Positions 1-11,558 of a stretch of 64,000 nucleotides of DNA are shown piece by piece. A model generated the notes under the pieces. That model saw only the letters and a list, made by a program, of their open reading frames with translations. It was not told the DNA's origin and did no database searches. A program made the translations under genes and the position numbers. The DNA is from Chionoecetes opilio (lineage: Eukaryota > Arthropoda > Malacostraca > Decapoda > Majidae), in contig JACEEZ010000417.1 in the NCBI GenBank assembly GCA_016584305.1, positions 1 to 64,000 on the forward strand. Reading direction: 5' to 3'. Position 1 is the stretch's first letter, and each line of letters begins with the position of its first letter.

Positions 1-679
1 TATAAGACAGAGACCAAGAAAAGAAGACAAAAGAAATATTATGCTGTTTTGTGCTAATGTGCAAAACCACATTAAAACTCAGAGATGTGTCTACTATGCA
101 AAGACAAGAAAAAGAGGAAACAGGGTGGATGTTTGGGGGGCGTGATTCTCGATGAAGGAAATTCATACTATTGCTGTGAAGACCATTTTGATGTATTTAT
201 GTACTTGTGCATGGTAAGTAACTTGCAAATGATATGTAGTTTGGGGGCTTTAGCTGAGCTGTGATAAGTTGCGGGAGTAGTATGCAGTATGCAAGTCTTT
301 TGAGGTGGGGATGAGACAGGCTGGGTTTTTCATGTTAAGTATACAACAACGCAGTGAGTTAGGTAAATTCAGAGTCCTTCCCCCCCTTATTAGAGTGTTT
401 TTTCCTCCAGACCTTCACAGACCCCTTCAGATACCTCAAAAACTGTAATTATAAAGTGGGGGGGAGATGCCCCTTTCACCCCCTCCCCTCCTTAACAAAC
501 CCCCCTGGACCCCTCAAAAATAAAATATGTTTAATATTACTAATCTAACCTCACTATAACCTAACCTAACCTTATCTCACTAAAACCCTCATAGCGAGAC
601 CCCCATAAAAAAAATAATTACTAACCAAACCTTGTAAAATTATAGTTTTATTTTACTATATAACCTAACTAACCTTACT
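1..679. other. Intergenic, no gene seen
   Basis: No convincing coding stretch on either strand. Positions about 541-680 contain degenerate CCTAA/CTAACC pentamers, the arthropod telomere-type motif, beside C-rich runs. Confidence 0.5.
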
Positions 680-1262
680 AACTTGCATTACCCCTACTAC
701 TGCAAGAGACCAGTAATCCTCCTCAAGTGATGTAGTAGGTATTCACTGTGTTTGTGAATATGTAAGTTGTAGTTTATAAGGAAAAAGTGGATAGACAGAG
801 ATAAGTGGCCCGTGACACAGACAAGTGATGACTTCTGGGATCGGCATTCCTTATAGGGAGCTTAAATGAACCTGCAATGACATGTACAGCTAGACAGATA
901 GACAAACTCATAGGGGAACAGGTAGAAAGTATGGTTAGTAAGGTTGTAGTGGTGAATAGAGTGACGAAGGGTGTAGCTATGTTTTGCTTATGTGGGGAAA
1001 GAAAGTCATACATTTCTACCTGTTCCTCTATGAGTCGTCTATCTGTTCTAGCTTTACATGTCATTGCAGGTTCATTTAAGCTCCCTATAAGGAATGCCGA
1101 TCCCAGAAGTCATTACTTGTCAGGTGCACGGGCCACTTATCTCTGTCTATCCACTTTTTCCTTATAAACTACAACTTACATATTCAAAAAACACAGTGAA
1201 TACCTACACATCACTTGAAGGAGGATTACTGGTCATCTTGCGGTAGTAGGGTAATGCAAGTT
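680..1262. repeat. Foldback element with ~255-bp inverted arms
   Basis: The left arm (680-935) reappears as its reverse complement at 1010-1262, separated by a spacer of about 75 bp. The outer ends read AACTTGCATTA and TAATGCAAGTT. Because the arms are mirror images, near-identical short reading frames appear on both strands; these are by-products and not genes. This is a MITE/foldback-like structure of unassigned family. No clear target duplication was found. Confidence 0.8.
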
Positions 1263-2217
1263 GGTGTATTAGTAGGTAGTACATATAGTCGGCGGCCGCT
1301 TCACAGCTGTTTTGTTTTGTCTTCGCTAGTGACGTCACAACATGGCGCCAGTCGTTTAGAGCGTATACTTTTCCTGTACTTAAATTGGCTTTTATCATCA
1401 AAAATACTGTTCACAATAGAAAAAATCAACATCACTGCCCAACTATATGAGGCTTGAAGATTTTCAAATCAATCCTTACCTCAAGTAGAGTAACGGGTCC
1501 TTTAAACACTGCACTTGTGATACTTGCGCCAGATGGATTTGAACTCAAAATACAATGACATCTGTAACTCAAGGAACTAGGGCTACCATAGCACTGATTA
1601 TAGAAGCTAAAACCATTCTCCGGTAGCTTACCTAGAGTACCTTTATATAGATTTAGTTTATCAAGAGACCCTATGCTTACCTCAAACCGTCGCGGGGTGC
1701 AGCTGCCTCCTTTTGCTTCTCCAGGTTGCCGCCAGAGGGCAGCACACACCAGGGCCGCTGTTCCTTTGCCACTCAAGTAGTAGATCTATCTCGCTTATTC
1801 TTTTTTTTATTTAGTTTCTACCCCTTGTTTTTTTTCCTTCTTTTCTTGTCAAACTGTAATAGATGTAAAAAATAAAAAAAACAAAAAAAGCATACTGTCA
1901 ATATAACAAAGAACTCTTATATAAATACTTAGCTATATATAGCTACATATATGCACAGAATGCACACTGCGATAAATGTATGAATAATTAAGAGATATGA
2001 TGAAAAGAGCGGCCCGCGACGCATACCTCCGCCTATGGCCTATGTAGGCTGACAAATATTCCACCTGTTATAAGATTTTTTTTTTTTTACCGCACAAAGC
2101 TCTTCATATAGTTTTCACATAACCTCCTTAGCGGAAATAATCACCTCGAGGGCATCACCAATGTTATCATCTTTGTGTGCAGTTACTACTTAAGGTCTGT
2201 TATTGTTCTTGTTTTAG
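1263..2217. other. Intergenic, no gene seen
   Basis: No recognised gene. A CRE-like palindrome TGACGTCA lies at 1330-1337 in GC-richer sequence with NotI-like GCGGCCGC just upstream. A 114-codon minus-strand frame (1432-1776) lacks recognisable motifs. Confidence 0.4.
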
Positions 2218-2316
2218 GGGCTGCGAGAATCCCTTGGGGAACACTATGAGCCCTGGTGAGTCCTATGATGTTATCACAGGCGTGGTAGTTGACCTGTCCT
2301 CCTCAGGAAGGCACAG
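2218..2316 (+). CDS. Possible isolated exon, unidentified
   Basis: A pyrimidine-rich tract ending in TTTTAG is followed by 99 bases open in one frame, then CAG|GTGAGG, a good splice donor. The peptide begins CENPLGN, faintly reminiscent of the start of F5/8 type C (discoidin) domains, but the rest is not recognisable. The opposite strand is also open (2263-2454), so direction is uncertain. It could be chance. No partner exon was found nearby. Confidence 0.25.
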
Positions 2317-2940
2317 GTGAGGGGGAAATGACGGCGTGTTGCCGTGAGGGGTGGACGCCCGCCGCCGCAGCAGGGTGGGCAGGTCAAAGCTGGTGCCCTG
2401 CCACCAACGTTCAGGGCGATGAATTGAGGACTGTAGGTCTGTTATTGTTATCAAGCTAAGTTAAAAGTTACTTCCCCAAAACGAAGGGATATCAGGGGAT
2501 GGGTAGGCCCGTCAATCGTTACTCCACTATATACTTATCCACCCTCACACTTCTTCACCAAAACTACTTAACTTCAATATAAAGTTACTGAATAATTGAC
2601 TATGTAAATAATGCAACAGGATATTATGTAACAGCTTTTGTGGGAAAAGTTCTAGTTGCTAAGCTTGATTTTTTCTTTCCTGATGACTCATACGTATATT
2701 TTCACATTTTCCAAAGAATACTACCCAAGATTTAAATCTTAGTGATTGGAGGAAAAATATTGCAAAGAATTCATGTATTGATATTATATTATTTCACATA
2801 TAAATTATATACAAAGATCTTGACCTAATCAACAAGTTCTTAATAAACCTACCCACACCATAAAAATTTCACAACTTCAATGTCTTACACAATACTGTAG
2901 CACCAAACAAGGCCCTTTTCTGATACACGGCCAACATAAA

Positions 2941-3083
2941 TCACAGTTTTGCGCTTCCTGTACCTGGTTCTGGCCCCATCCAAAGCTCATTAATCTCTTG
3001 AGCTAATACTGGAAACCTGTCAGATCCAAAGAACAGTGCGGGTTCCCTCCAAATGAGCAACCAGAGGTGGGCACTCCAAAAGC
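2941..3083 (-). CDS. GSTK1: Glutathione S-transferase kappa, last exon
   Basis: The C-terminal exon of a kappa-class GST, a thioredoxin-fold enzyme of mitochondria and peroxisomes that conjugates glutathione to electrophiles. On the minus strand a TTTGCAG acceptor precedes a peptide starting AFGVPT, which holds the cis-proline loop of the family. A second frame then reads FFGSDRFPVLAQ and ELWMGPEP, matching the family's FFGSDR and KWMGP motifs. It ends in SAKL and a TGA stop. The terminal AKL resembles the peroxisomal PTS1 signal (human GSTK1 ends ARL). A one-base frame change between the NPH and FFGSDR parts must be assumed; it is either a lesion or a sequencing indel. The other exons lie rightwards at 3407, 3845 and 4316. 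Confidence 0.85.
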
Positions 3084-3120
3084 CTGCAAACAGGAGAGGG
3101 AATTAAAAATCAAGCTGGAA

Positions 3121-3342
3121 AAGCGTAATTTAAAAGGAAATAGAGAGAAAAATGGTTCAAAAAATAGGTGGTAAATGATTGGAATGGACTCAGGTCGTCA
3201 GGTGGTCAATGTGGAGTCTTAAAATGAGTCTGGATAAATTCATGGATAGGGAAGAGGGTGGATGTAGGTAGAGTTAAGTAACAGGAACTACCTCGAGTAG
3301 GTCCTCACGGCCTTTTGTAGCGTCCTTATTTTTTTTATGTAA
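3121..3342 (+). mobile_element. LINE 3'-end fragment in GSTK intron
   Basis: A 5'-truncated copy of a repeat seen five more times in this window (near 20866, 23860, 38598, 43735 and 63440). Translation of the better copies gives NWFTNRVVNDWN, the typical C-terminus of a non-LTR reverse transcriptase ORF. The copies end in CTTATGTTC-like tails. Inserted between the last two GSTK exons, in the orientation opposite to the gene. Confidence 0.65.
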
Positions 3343-3406
3343 TTAGTAAAGCTGAGCTGGTAACAACACAAGCTACTTTTCTACCAATCAAAGGTGAAAC
3401 ATTTAC

Positions 3407-3541
3407 CCATAGCCAACAGCTTCATCTGTGTGGGCTTTAATTGCTGCTTAGTTTACCCGGCTGACCCATCTGTTCCTTGACCTCCGGACCAGAGCCTCGG
3501 GCGTCAGACCTGCCGCCACGCCTGCCGCTGCCAACACCCGG
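3407..3541 (-). CDS. GSTK1: Glutathione S-transferase kappa, internal exon
   Basis: Penultimate recognised exon. A CTTCAG acceptor at the right end and a TATGG|GTAAAT donor at the left end bound 135 bases. The peptide reads VLAAAGVAAGLTPEAL at its start, matching the family's ILAAAEKAGMS-type helix, and KAHTDEAVGYG at its end, matching the segment just before the AFGVPT loop. The two motifs lie in different frames and an in-frame stop lies between them, so there are one or two short indels in the middle. Junction phase with the last exon is consistent (GYG joined to AFG). Confidence 0.8.
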
Positions 3542-3844
3542 CTGAAGTGATGTCCTCATCCTATAATATTTTTGTGTATCAGATAAAACCCCAATATATC
3601 CAACCAAAGACTGTACTGGGATGCAAAGGGTTCATATAGTTTCCCGTAATTCAAAGCATTCCCACAGAAAGCCAGAAAAATTACATTTTATCAACATATA
3701 AAACCAGAATAATTTCTCTATGAAGACATACATATTACATAGAATGAAATATCTGACAATTGCTTATATATTGCATGTACAAAAGACACCAAACACAACA
3801 AATGTATATATAGAAGCAAGGCAACAGCACATCAGGAACCTTAC

Positions 3845-3972
3845 CCTGCCCCAGGCAGCCAACCAAAGGGGACGACTGGGAGCCTCCAGGTGAGTGGGAT
3901 GACACAGGCCAATCGCCGTCAAGAAGCGACCAGGGAGAGAGAACCCTTCACGAAAATCAACTCAAACACATC
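3845..3972 (-). CDS. GSTK1: Glutathione S-transferase kappa, internal exon
   Basis: A TTCCAG acceptor and a GGCAGG|GTAAGG donor bound 128 bases. The peptide contains VFELIFVKGSLS followed, after a one-base frame change, by GRFLTAIGLCHP and SRPLWLAAWGR. These match the kappa GST stretch KGSLSAMRFLTA, then HPE and SRELWMRVW. The missing base falls in a TC/C-rich run, the kind of site where consensus errors cluster. Confidence 0.85.
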
Positions 3973-4315
3973 CTGGAAGGAAACACTCACACTTTAATGC
4001 ACATCATCCATCACCACCTCTTGGTACACATATCCTAGGTAGCTATGTCTATTCTCTGCTAGGTTTTAAAACTGGCTACAATGTGATAGGAGGGAATCCC
4101 AAACTGCTTCCCACAACAAAGGATTTAAACCCTGGACTACTTGTTGTGAACTAAACACACTAATCCCTTCACCACCAGGTTATCACACTGCATAAAAAAT
4201 GTGATAATAGATACTTTTTCAATATTCACAGGAATGTAAAACTGTTCATATATGTATATAAAGAGGGACAGTACAGAGGATAAGTTTGGGGGGGGCTAAT
4301 ATTCAACCATTCAAC

Positions 4316-4500
4316 CTACACTGGGCTCTTAAGAGGCACATTGAGTAGTCAGCTGAGCGGTACAAATCCTTGACCATGTAGGGAGCTCTGTTAGGCTTCA
4401 TTGCTGGTGCAATAGTTCCAGCTGCCTGGCCAACATTGGCCAGCCTCACAGGCTTCAGGTGAAGGTCAATGTTCCAATGAGCCTTGTACCTGTTAATAAC
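4316..4500 (-). CDS. GSTK1: Glutathione S-transferase kappa, second exon
   Basis: A TTATTCAG acceptor precedes VINRYKAHWNIDLHLKP, aligning with the family's RYKNIWNINLQLRP, followed by KPNRAPYMVKDLYRSADY, aligning with the glutathione-side loop (PRKGLYMANDLKLL in mammals). One base appears missing after SADY; restoring frame gives a family-like end. The donor could be at 4314-4315 or 4320-4321. The first exon, which should carry the catalytic-serine motif SPYSW, was not found between 4500 and 6300. It may be absent, too divergent, or displaced by the hAT insertion at 6307. Confidence 0.85.
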
Positions 4501-4821
4501 CTGAATAAAAAAAGAAGTAAATAAAAGGCAAACAAACAATTACACATTTAAACATATTATTTTGTACTGTCAATGTCATGTTGTATACAACTTATAGTGT
4601 GCGTGCTTGCTGGAACCAAACATACACTTATCTAATAAGAAGATAATAATCTAATAAGAAGTTACCCTATATATTTTTTGGAAAATTTCGATATCTCAGA
4701 TTCTCACCAAAATTCTTCCACAGAGATTATGGTCATACTGAACACGAATCAGTCACGCTGGAGTCAGGTTCTGATTATACTACAATAATTATAAACCCTA
4801 TTTCACCCTAGGTTTCCTTAT

Positions 4822-4852
4822 TTATATATATAATATATATATATATATATAT

Positions 4853-4898
<46 letters not shown>

Positions 4899-4991
4899 GC
4901 ATATATATATACAGTATATATATATATATATATATTATATATTATATATATATGTATAATATATATAATATATATATATATATAATATATT
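4822..4991. repeat. (TA)n microsatellite
   Basis: About 170 bases of almost pure alternating T and A with a few interruptions. Confidence 0.95.
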
Positions 4992-6176
4992 TTTTGTAAT
5001 TATACTGAAGGAGACATTAGAAAAAGAAAACGAGTATGAAGGGCGACGGAGCCCAGTTCTGCTTAATATTTGCCCACCGTATCTTTACCTGCGGCGTTTT
5101 ATTCAATGTATCATCATTTATGCTTCTGTCTCACTAGAAATATTGTGTCACCAGCATGATTGTAGGATAGACTTAAGGGTTACACTGAGTCAGGAAGGCG
5201 GGGTGAAAGGAAGCACCCATTGTGGCTTATTGGCTTAACTTTTCTAATTTATTATGGAGAAACTTATAGATATCTCCACCTTATTTAGTGCATTTCCAAG
5301 AGGGTTAGAGTTGCCCTGAACCCATTTCCAAGGTAATGTTAATAGTGGATTGTTTAGTTAAGAGATATCCGTTGGTTCGTCTAGCAAATCTTTATCGCAA
5401 AAGACTAAATTTACCCCCCAAGACCTCCCTGAATCACTGACAATACTCCAATCACACAAACTACTACTCTAGCAAACCAGTCAACTAACCTGGCAGATGT
5501 GTACATAAGATTAAACACAAAAAAAACATCATATATTCCTTTAGTGATCTTTACCATAACAATACTGATAAGGTATTGTCTCAAGGAACTGGTTTATCTC
5601 AAGGCCACAATTCCTTCTGCCTTATCAAATGTATAATTGTTGTTCCACACGTAGCACCCAAACACCTGACAGTCCCATTTCACAAGACATTCACAAGAAT
5701 CGCACACAACGGGGTGACAAGCAACAAATAAAACACTTCAAGAAACCAAAATAAAATCACGATACACAAGATGTTTACCCCCACACATCTTCCGACCCAC
5801 CCATAGTAACAAGTTAACCTCTTTCAGAACACGGTTACATTACCTTATCTCCCTACCTCAAAGACAAACAAGCATAGGGCGATGTTCACGTATATAATAT
5901 AAGTCAATCTTGAGCTTTTCTTGGCTGCGCCGACGGCCGTCTTGACCGCGCAGGGCCTCATCCTTCCTCTCTTCTTTCTGTAGCGTCGGGGGATGGGTGG
6001 GTGGTGGGGTTCGCCTCTTTCTTACTTCTCTCTTCTCTTGTTTCTTCTTTACTTGTCGTTACGATGTACCTATTCCTTGAGGAAGATTCCCGGGGAGGGC
6101 AATCTGGGTTAGGGTCTCTTGATAAACATATAAAGGTACTATATTATAAAGGTCTAATGTACTCTAGTCTTGGTCA
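4992..6176. other. Intergenic or GSTK upstream region, no gene seen
   Basis: No recognised exon. A short element at about 6121-6175 (ATAAACATATAAAGG) recurs at about 34380, and its tail again near 10090. Confidence 0.4.
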
Positions 6177-6290
6177 CCCGTCCAGGGTTTGCTCGGTTGG
6201 TAGAGTGTGGGCCGCTTTGCAGTTGTTCCTGCATACGGTCAGCGGTTCGCAGCCACACCAAATTCGTCAGGCGTTGGTGGCCGCTTGATA
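6177..6290 (+). mobile_element. tRNA-derived SINE-like fragment
   Basis: Contains a TGCTCGGTTGGTAGAGTG segment resembling a pol III A box and, about 50 bases on, GGTTCGCAGCC resembling a B box. Spacing and sequence suit a tRNA-related SINE head, not an intact tRNA gene. Confidence 0.45.
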
Positions 6291-6931
6291 GTAATATAGT
6301 CAGTATCAGTTGGCGTCACCGCAGGGGGGGCTTAAGGGGACTAGTCCCCCCAAGGCAAGGACTCAGCCCCCCAAAATTGCTGCTATAGCCTGCTACCCAA
6401 AAACATAAAAAGTAATATTTATCCAATTTTACATGCCAGAGCAAAACCTATTTTTCACACTTTTATAGAAAATTGGTTTGATGTTTCTTTAAATTTTTGA
6501 AAATGTTTGCTAAAAAACCTTAAAAATTACTAAGTATTTTCTTATAGAGATATTTATAAAACCCGTTACTTTTCCCCAAACCAAAAGTGATCCCTGTTTG
6601 GGGTTTTAAATTAAAAAAAATAGTTACGTTCACTTCTGACTTCTCAGTCGACGTTTTCTTTATGACTTCAATCAGTTACGCAGCTTGCTTAATCGCTTCA
6701 GTTAGCCCAATTTCAATTTAGGCGTTTTTACCCCAAACCCCCCACAAATTGCAATAGAAAAAAAAAAATATTTTTATGAAACCTTTTGATCCCCAGAACA
6801 AATATATGAAATTTACTCAATTCTAATGAGGGATAAATTTTTTTTTTTCAGATTGAACGAGAGCCGTAAACGAAGGGGGAGTGACCTTGCATGAAAAATT
6901 TGGATCGGTGTGCAAGGAAGGGGTCAACGCT

Positions 6932-7370
6932 GCGGTCATTGTGAATGTAAGGAGTTTTATATTAATTGGTTGTTTAAGGTTTTTTTTTATTAAATTTTTA
7001 ACAAAAAAATTCTTAACATTTTTTAACATTAATTTTCAACAACTTTTTTTTTTTTAAATTTCTTTTTTTTTTAACATTTCATTTCCCTTTTTGGGCCGTT
7101 AACCATTTCCCCGTTTAAACTTTAAAAAATTTGGGAGAGTATACGTGCGGTCTTGTGAATGTTGGAGTATTATTTTTAATTGGATTTTTTAAAGGTTTTT
7201 TATTTTATTTAAATTTTTTAACAAATTTTTTTTTTTTTAAATTTTTTAACAAAAATTTTTTTTTTTTTTTTTTTTTAAACTTTTTCAATTTTTTTTAAAA
7301 TTTTCATTAGTACCAATTTGGGCCCGTTAACCACTTACCCGTTTAAACAAAAAAACTTGGAGAGTATACT
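6932..7370. repeat. Two ~215-bp tandem units in the hAT element
   Basis: Each unit runs from a CTTGTGAATGT-like start through long T/A runs to CCCGTTTAAAC and GGAGAGTATAC. The unit boundary is near 7146. Confidence 0.55.
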
Positions 7371-7719
7371 GTTTTTTGTTTTTTGTATGAACATGTATAT
7401 GAACATGACATTTATAGTGGGAAAAACAGGGGAACAAATGTAATCCTAATTTTCCTCCTTTTCAGCAACATGGGGATGCGTCTTTTGAAAGAAACCCCTC
7501 CCCGTATCCAACAGTACCTGACGGATAAAGGTTGTACGAGGATAAAAAAGCGGGAAAGTGAGCGGGGTTTGAAGAAGCCCAAAGTCCACCCAGGACGGGG
7601 CTTTCTACGATTGCCGGGGGGGTTTTCTGTAATGGAGAGCTTTGAACTTTTCTGAAGCAAAACATGTTTCGTCTGATGCGGGGACAAAGGGGGTGCCTCG
7701 TTTTTGGATTCAGGTTGAC

Positions 7720-8564
7720 TACCGAATCAGTGTCTTTTCTGTGGTAATCCTGCAAGTACCAGGGGAGAAAAAGGATCTATGTTGATCCAGTTAAGAATTC
7801 GACTTAAAATCTTTTTCGACTCCTGGAAAATCGATTAGACAATGGTCAGATACAGTGAGGACAAAATTTGCGTTTTGGCGATCTACACGCAGCAGATGCG
7901 GTATACCCTAACGTGTGCAGTACTAACTTTTGTACAAAGAAAAAATTTCCCCTCAAATTCCCCTCGGAAGAGGCGTCTTTATCCAAAAAACAGAAGTTGG
8001 GTCGACCTAAAGGGCCAAATCAGAATAGCGTTCCGAAGTGGCAAAGTACCTGAAGGGAAAAGATGAGGAAAAAACCCCAAAATTTGTGATTTAATGGGGA
8101 AAAAAGGGGACTTCTATAGACACTGGTGTGATGCATATGGTTTTTTATACATAGGATAACCTTCTCAACAATTTTGGTGATAAGATATAATTGCGACATG
8201 AATGGAAAAACCAAAAGTTTTGACATTAGGGGTGTGGGGTCGTGATTCTTAGGCCTTTTTCGTCAACAAAAAGGGAAAAGGATCCCGAAGCAAAAATTGC
8301 GCCTGATCAAGCAGCCGCTGATCTCATTAAAAATGACATAAAAAAGTATTCCCAAAATTTGGAAATTTACCCGCTACTACGACATGTCCCCTGTAAGCTG
8401 CAACCAAATTCCCACCAGAGTCACTAAAGCCCTTGCGGAAATGCTCTTTTTGGGGAAAGGAAAAGACTAAAAATCTGTCACTCGGACAGGGGATCATGAA
8501 GCACGTTCTGCCATTCGATGCTGCTGAGATGGGGACCATGGGAAAAGATGAAGTGACGTGTTAA
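7720..8564 (+). pseudogene. Broken gene of an uncharacterised invertebrate family
   Basis: Fragments in shifting plus-strand frames line up in the order of a large uncharacterised protein family I recall from many aquatic invertebrates. In order: CLFCGNPAS near 7730, a GDLHAADAVY block near 7880 followed by VCSTNF, SEEASLSKKQKLGRPK near 7965, WCDAYGF near 8125, EKDPEA and AADLIKNDIKKYSQ near 8285-8355, and KHVLPFDAAEMG near 8500. At least five frame changes separate them, so no product is expected. Function is unknown; the Cys pair in CLFC may bind metal. Its position inside a hAT-type element suggests the family is transposon-borne, but this copy alone cannot show that. Confidence 0.55.
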
Positions 8565-9339
8565 AAATTTTGAAAGGACCTAAGTTCATTTTTACACAAT
8601 TTTGGGAGTGGATCCCAACATTCCCTATATAATATAAGACCTTTGTTTGTAATTGTAATTATCTATATATGTATATGCCTACCTATCTAACTATATTTCT
8701 TTCTACTATTAAAATAATTAAAAAACTAGAATTTCGAACTTTTTCGTCAAAAATATTTTTTTCACGAAATTCCCAGATCACATCAGTCAAATTTAATACC
8801 CGGTATCACCTTTACGGTAATGTCAGTTTTTGAAGAAAACAGCAATACATTTTTTGGGGAGGGGCTTATATAAATCAAGTTTTATTGCTGCATTTTCCCC
8901 GCAAGGGGGGATCATAAAATGGGTTTTTTAAAAGATAAGCGTCACATTTTAAGTATAAATTTTTTCCATTTTTTTGATGTGCAAAAAAAGATAGGCATAA
9001 TATTTTTGTTCATTATTTCATATGACAGTTTTTATTTGCATAAAACCCGGCCACAAAAGGGGTTTAAAAAAATAATTAAAAATTGTTTTGTTGTATTATT
9101 AAGAGTGAATTTTTTTGTAATTTAATTTCAATTTTTGCGGTAGTCCGAAAAAGTAAAACCCAAAAAGCAAAGACCCGAAAAAAAATTTTTCCCCTCAAAA
9201 AAATTTAATATAACTTGGGGAGATTTCGTAGGCACAAGGTTTTAGAAAAAAATAACTTCGTTTCTATTGCAATTTGTGGTGGGTCCATTTATATTTTGAC
9301 TGGACTAAGTGTGTACATGTTCAGCAAAGGAAGAGGACT

Positions 9340-9540
9340 GTTAAGGCAGTTAAGGTTACGGGAGGCAGGTTAACACAGGATGGGAGGCAGGTTAACACAG
9401 GATGGGAGGCAGGTTAAGGCAGTGGGAGCCAGGGTTAGGCAGTGGGAGGCAGGGTAACACAGGACGGGAGGCAGGTTAACACAGTGGTATGCAAGTTAAG
9501 GCAGTGGGTGCCAGGGTAAGGCAGTGGGAGGCAGGTTAAA
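9340..9540. repeat. Minisatellite, ~20-bp unit
   Basis: About ten imperfect copies of GGGAGGCAGGTTAACACA or the variant GTGGGAGGCAGGTTAAGGCA, near the right end of the hAT element. Confidence 0.85.
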
Positions 9541-10042
9541 TCGGCTTTTAGTTACTTTATCATGATCATGTACTTTATTCTGTTTAACTACAGTATCCCA
9601 TGTCCCTGTTTTTGTGCAATAAGGGGAAATACCTTGAATATATTGTAAGTTTACATTTATATATTTTTTTCATTATCAAGATAAAACCTTACTGAGAAAC
9701 AAACCAAAAACATACATTGTGCAATTCCCTTTTGTGTTTGTTAGGGAGAGAAAAATGGCAATTTTATTATTTTGTATAAACAGAATAAAAATTTTCTTCA
9801 AATTATCAAATTTAGTTGATATGGTATGATGCATGGTATAACTCTATTAATTTACGTGTCATATAATTAAAGCTTAATTCCACTTTCTTCTCTTTTTTGG
9901 CCTCAAAATTACCCTGGAACTGATTAATTTTCAAAATTACCCCCCGACCCCACAGCTGGATAGGCTCGCTGCGCTCGCCCATCACCACCCCGGGGCTAAA
10001 GCCCCCCAAATTTTTTTTCCTGGTGACGCCACTGGTCAGTAT

Positions 10043-10756
10043 TAGTCAATATTGTAGTTGGTACTTGCAAAGTGTCTTGGTAGGATCAAAGTATCTTATA
10101 GTCTTGGTCAAGGGGAGAGAAAATGTTGGACAGGACTGCAAACTTAAGAACGTCGGGAACCCAGAGAGCAGCTGTCTAGATGTAAATAAAGAATAAAAAA
10201 AGAAGCAGGTGTCCGCCACACAGATACTATGAACACGTAAATAACAGCTTAGTTGAATGAAAAACCTTCCAATAAGTTAAGAAACACAAACAAAATTCAC
10301 AAACCATAATTAAAGTTGAAATAGAAAAAAAAGTAAATGTGGATGAATACGAAATATCAAAGATAAAATAATAAAGTTAGAGTTTTTGAGGGGTAAACAG
10401 ACCTTTAGTAATGTAAATACATAATTTATTGCAGGTATCTCATAGAATTCAAAACGTACATACAATATACAAGCTGATTTGACTACGTAGTTTGTAACCC
10501 TAATTACAATGATACATGCAATAAAAGTAGCAATTAAATCAAGTAGTTTGGCCGTGGCTGTTTAATTTTCCTGCAAAAGCATTTTCATGGACCCCTTAGT
10601 TGTCCAATTTTACAAGTTACAAGTTTATTCGAAGGGGGAGGAATTTACAAAGAGGGTGGGGGGGACAACGGATACAAAGAAGCAGAATTAGAATAAAAAA
10701 GTGCCGAGCGGTCCGACTTGCTGTAATTTAGGTTGTCCATCGCAGAGGTGTTTCAG
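10043..10756 (-). other. Detached 3' UTR and downstream flank of oxidase copy A
   Basis: From about 10190 this matches the sequence downstream of oxidase copy B (36405-36618 and 37621-37911), lacking only the solo LTR present in B. On the minus strand it contains the poly(A) signal AATAAA (plus-strand TTTATT at 10624-10629). It is cut from the copy A coding exons by the 9.2-kb insertion that starts at 10760. Confidence 0.75.
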
Positions 10757-11558
10757 CAGGGCCCCTACTTATAAAGTTTAGGATTCCGTCTTAGACTCGC
10801 CTCGAGTCTTAAATATGGCGGCCGCCGTCCTAAATCATTTCGACAGGGGGGGGGCATCCTAAATCGCTAGACTCGTCCTAATTTCGAAGCCGTTTGGCTA
10901 GGACAGGGGTGTGAGGTGGGTCCCTAGCGAGCAGGGCGCGGCTTAGGGCCGTAACTATTAAACCTTCCTGCCCGTGCTGGCGTTCGCCTGCCGTATGCCC
11001 GCCAGGCGAACGCCAGCCTTCAGGAAACCTTACCTTTAAACACTGGCTTACGCCTAACCTGGCGACGCCAGGGTTGGCGGACGTGCGTGTTCGCCAGCGC
11101 TAACCTTCCTCCTATTCTCGCTCGACTCGGCGAAATGCGCTTGAAATCGCGGGAAATTCAAGTTTGTTACATCTACAGTCGACACCACTGCTACGAGTGA
11201 CGATGCTGGCTCTCTTAGGGCAACTCCTATATCAATACTGGGATAAGGGGATGCTCATTGTTGACTCATCAAGGAGTATATTGAGGGCATAAATGACAAA
11301 CGACCAGTTATATGCGCTTATTTCTCTTGTAGCTAACTCTTTTTTTCCGGACAGTACTGTTATTAATAATTCAATCGTTCATCACTGGGGGAGGGAACTC
11401 GAGCAATATATGTCCCATATGCTCCTAAGGCAGTTGTGATATTAACCATTTAAAGCTTATTTATTACCACCTAACTCCGTGGCACATAAGATAGGGTATT
11501 AGGTTCGGTAGTGGGCTTCCAAAAGTCCTATGATTTTACCTACATTTAACATTACTGT

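Larger units (their letters stand above)
6307..10034. mobile_element. hAT-type DNA transposon, complete ends
   Basis: The left end begins CAGTTGGCGTCACC and the right end, reverse-complemented, begins CAGTGGCGTCACC. A perfect 8-bp duplication GTCAGTAT flanks it at 6299-6306 and 10035-10042. An 8-bp duplication and CAG-starting short inverted ends are hallmarks of the hAT superfamily. Both ends carry subterminal C/G tracts (CCCCCC next to GGGGCT). The interior holds a broken gene (7720-8564), a tandem duplication (about 6932-7370) and a minisatellite (9340-9540). No DDE/hATC transposase core was recognised, so the copy is probably non-autonomous. Confidence 0.85.

Noticed and set aside
774..1167. 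Two similar ~96-codon proteins on opposite strands
   Set aside because: Mirror-image translation of the two arms of the foldback repeat.
4501..6300. First exon of GST kappa (SPYSW motif)
   Set aside because: No matching frame with a suitable donor was found on the minus strand.
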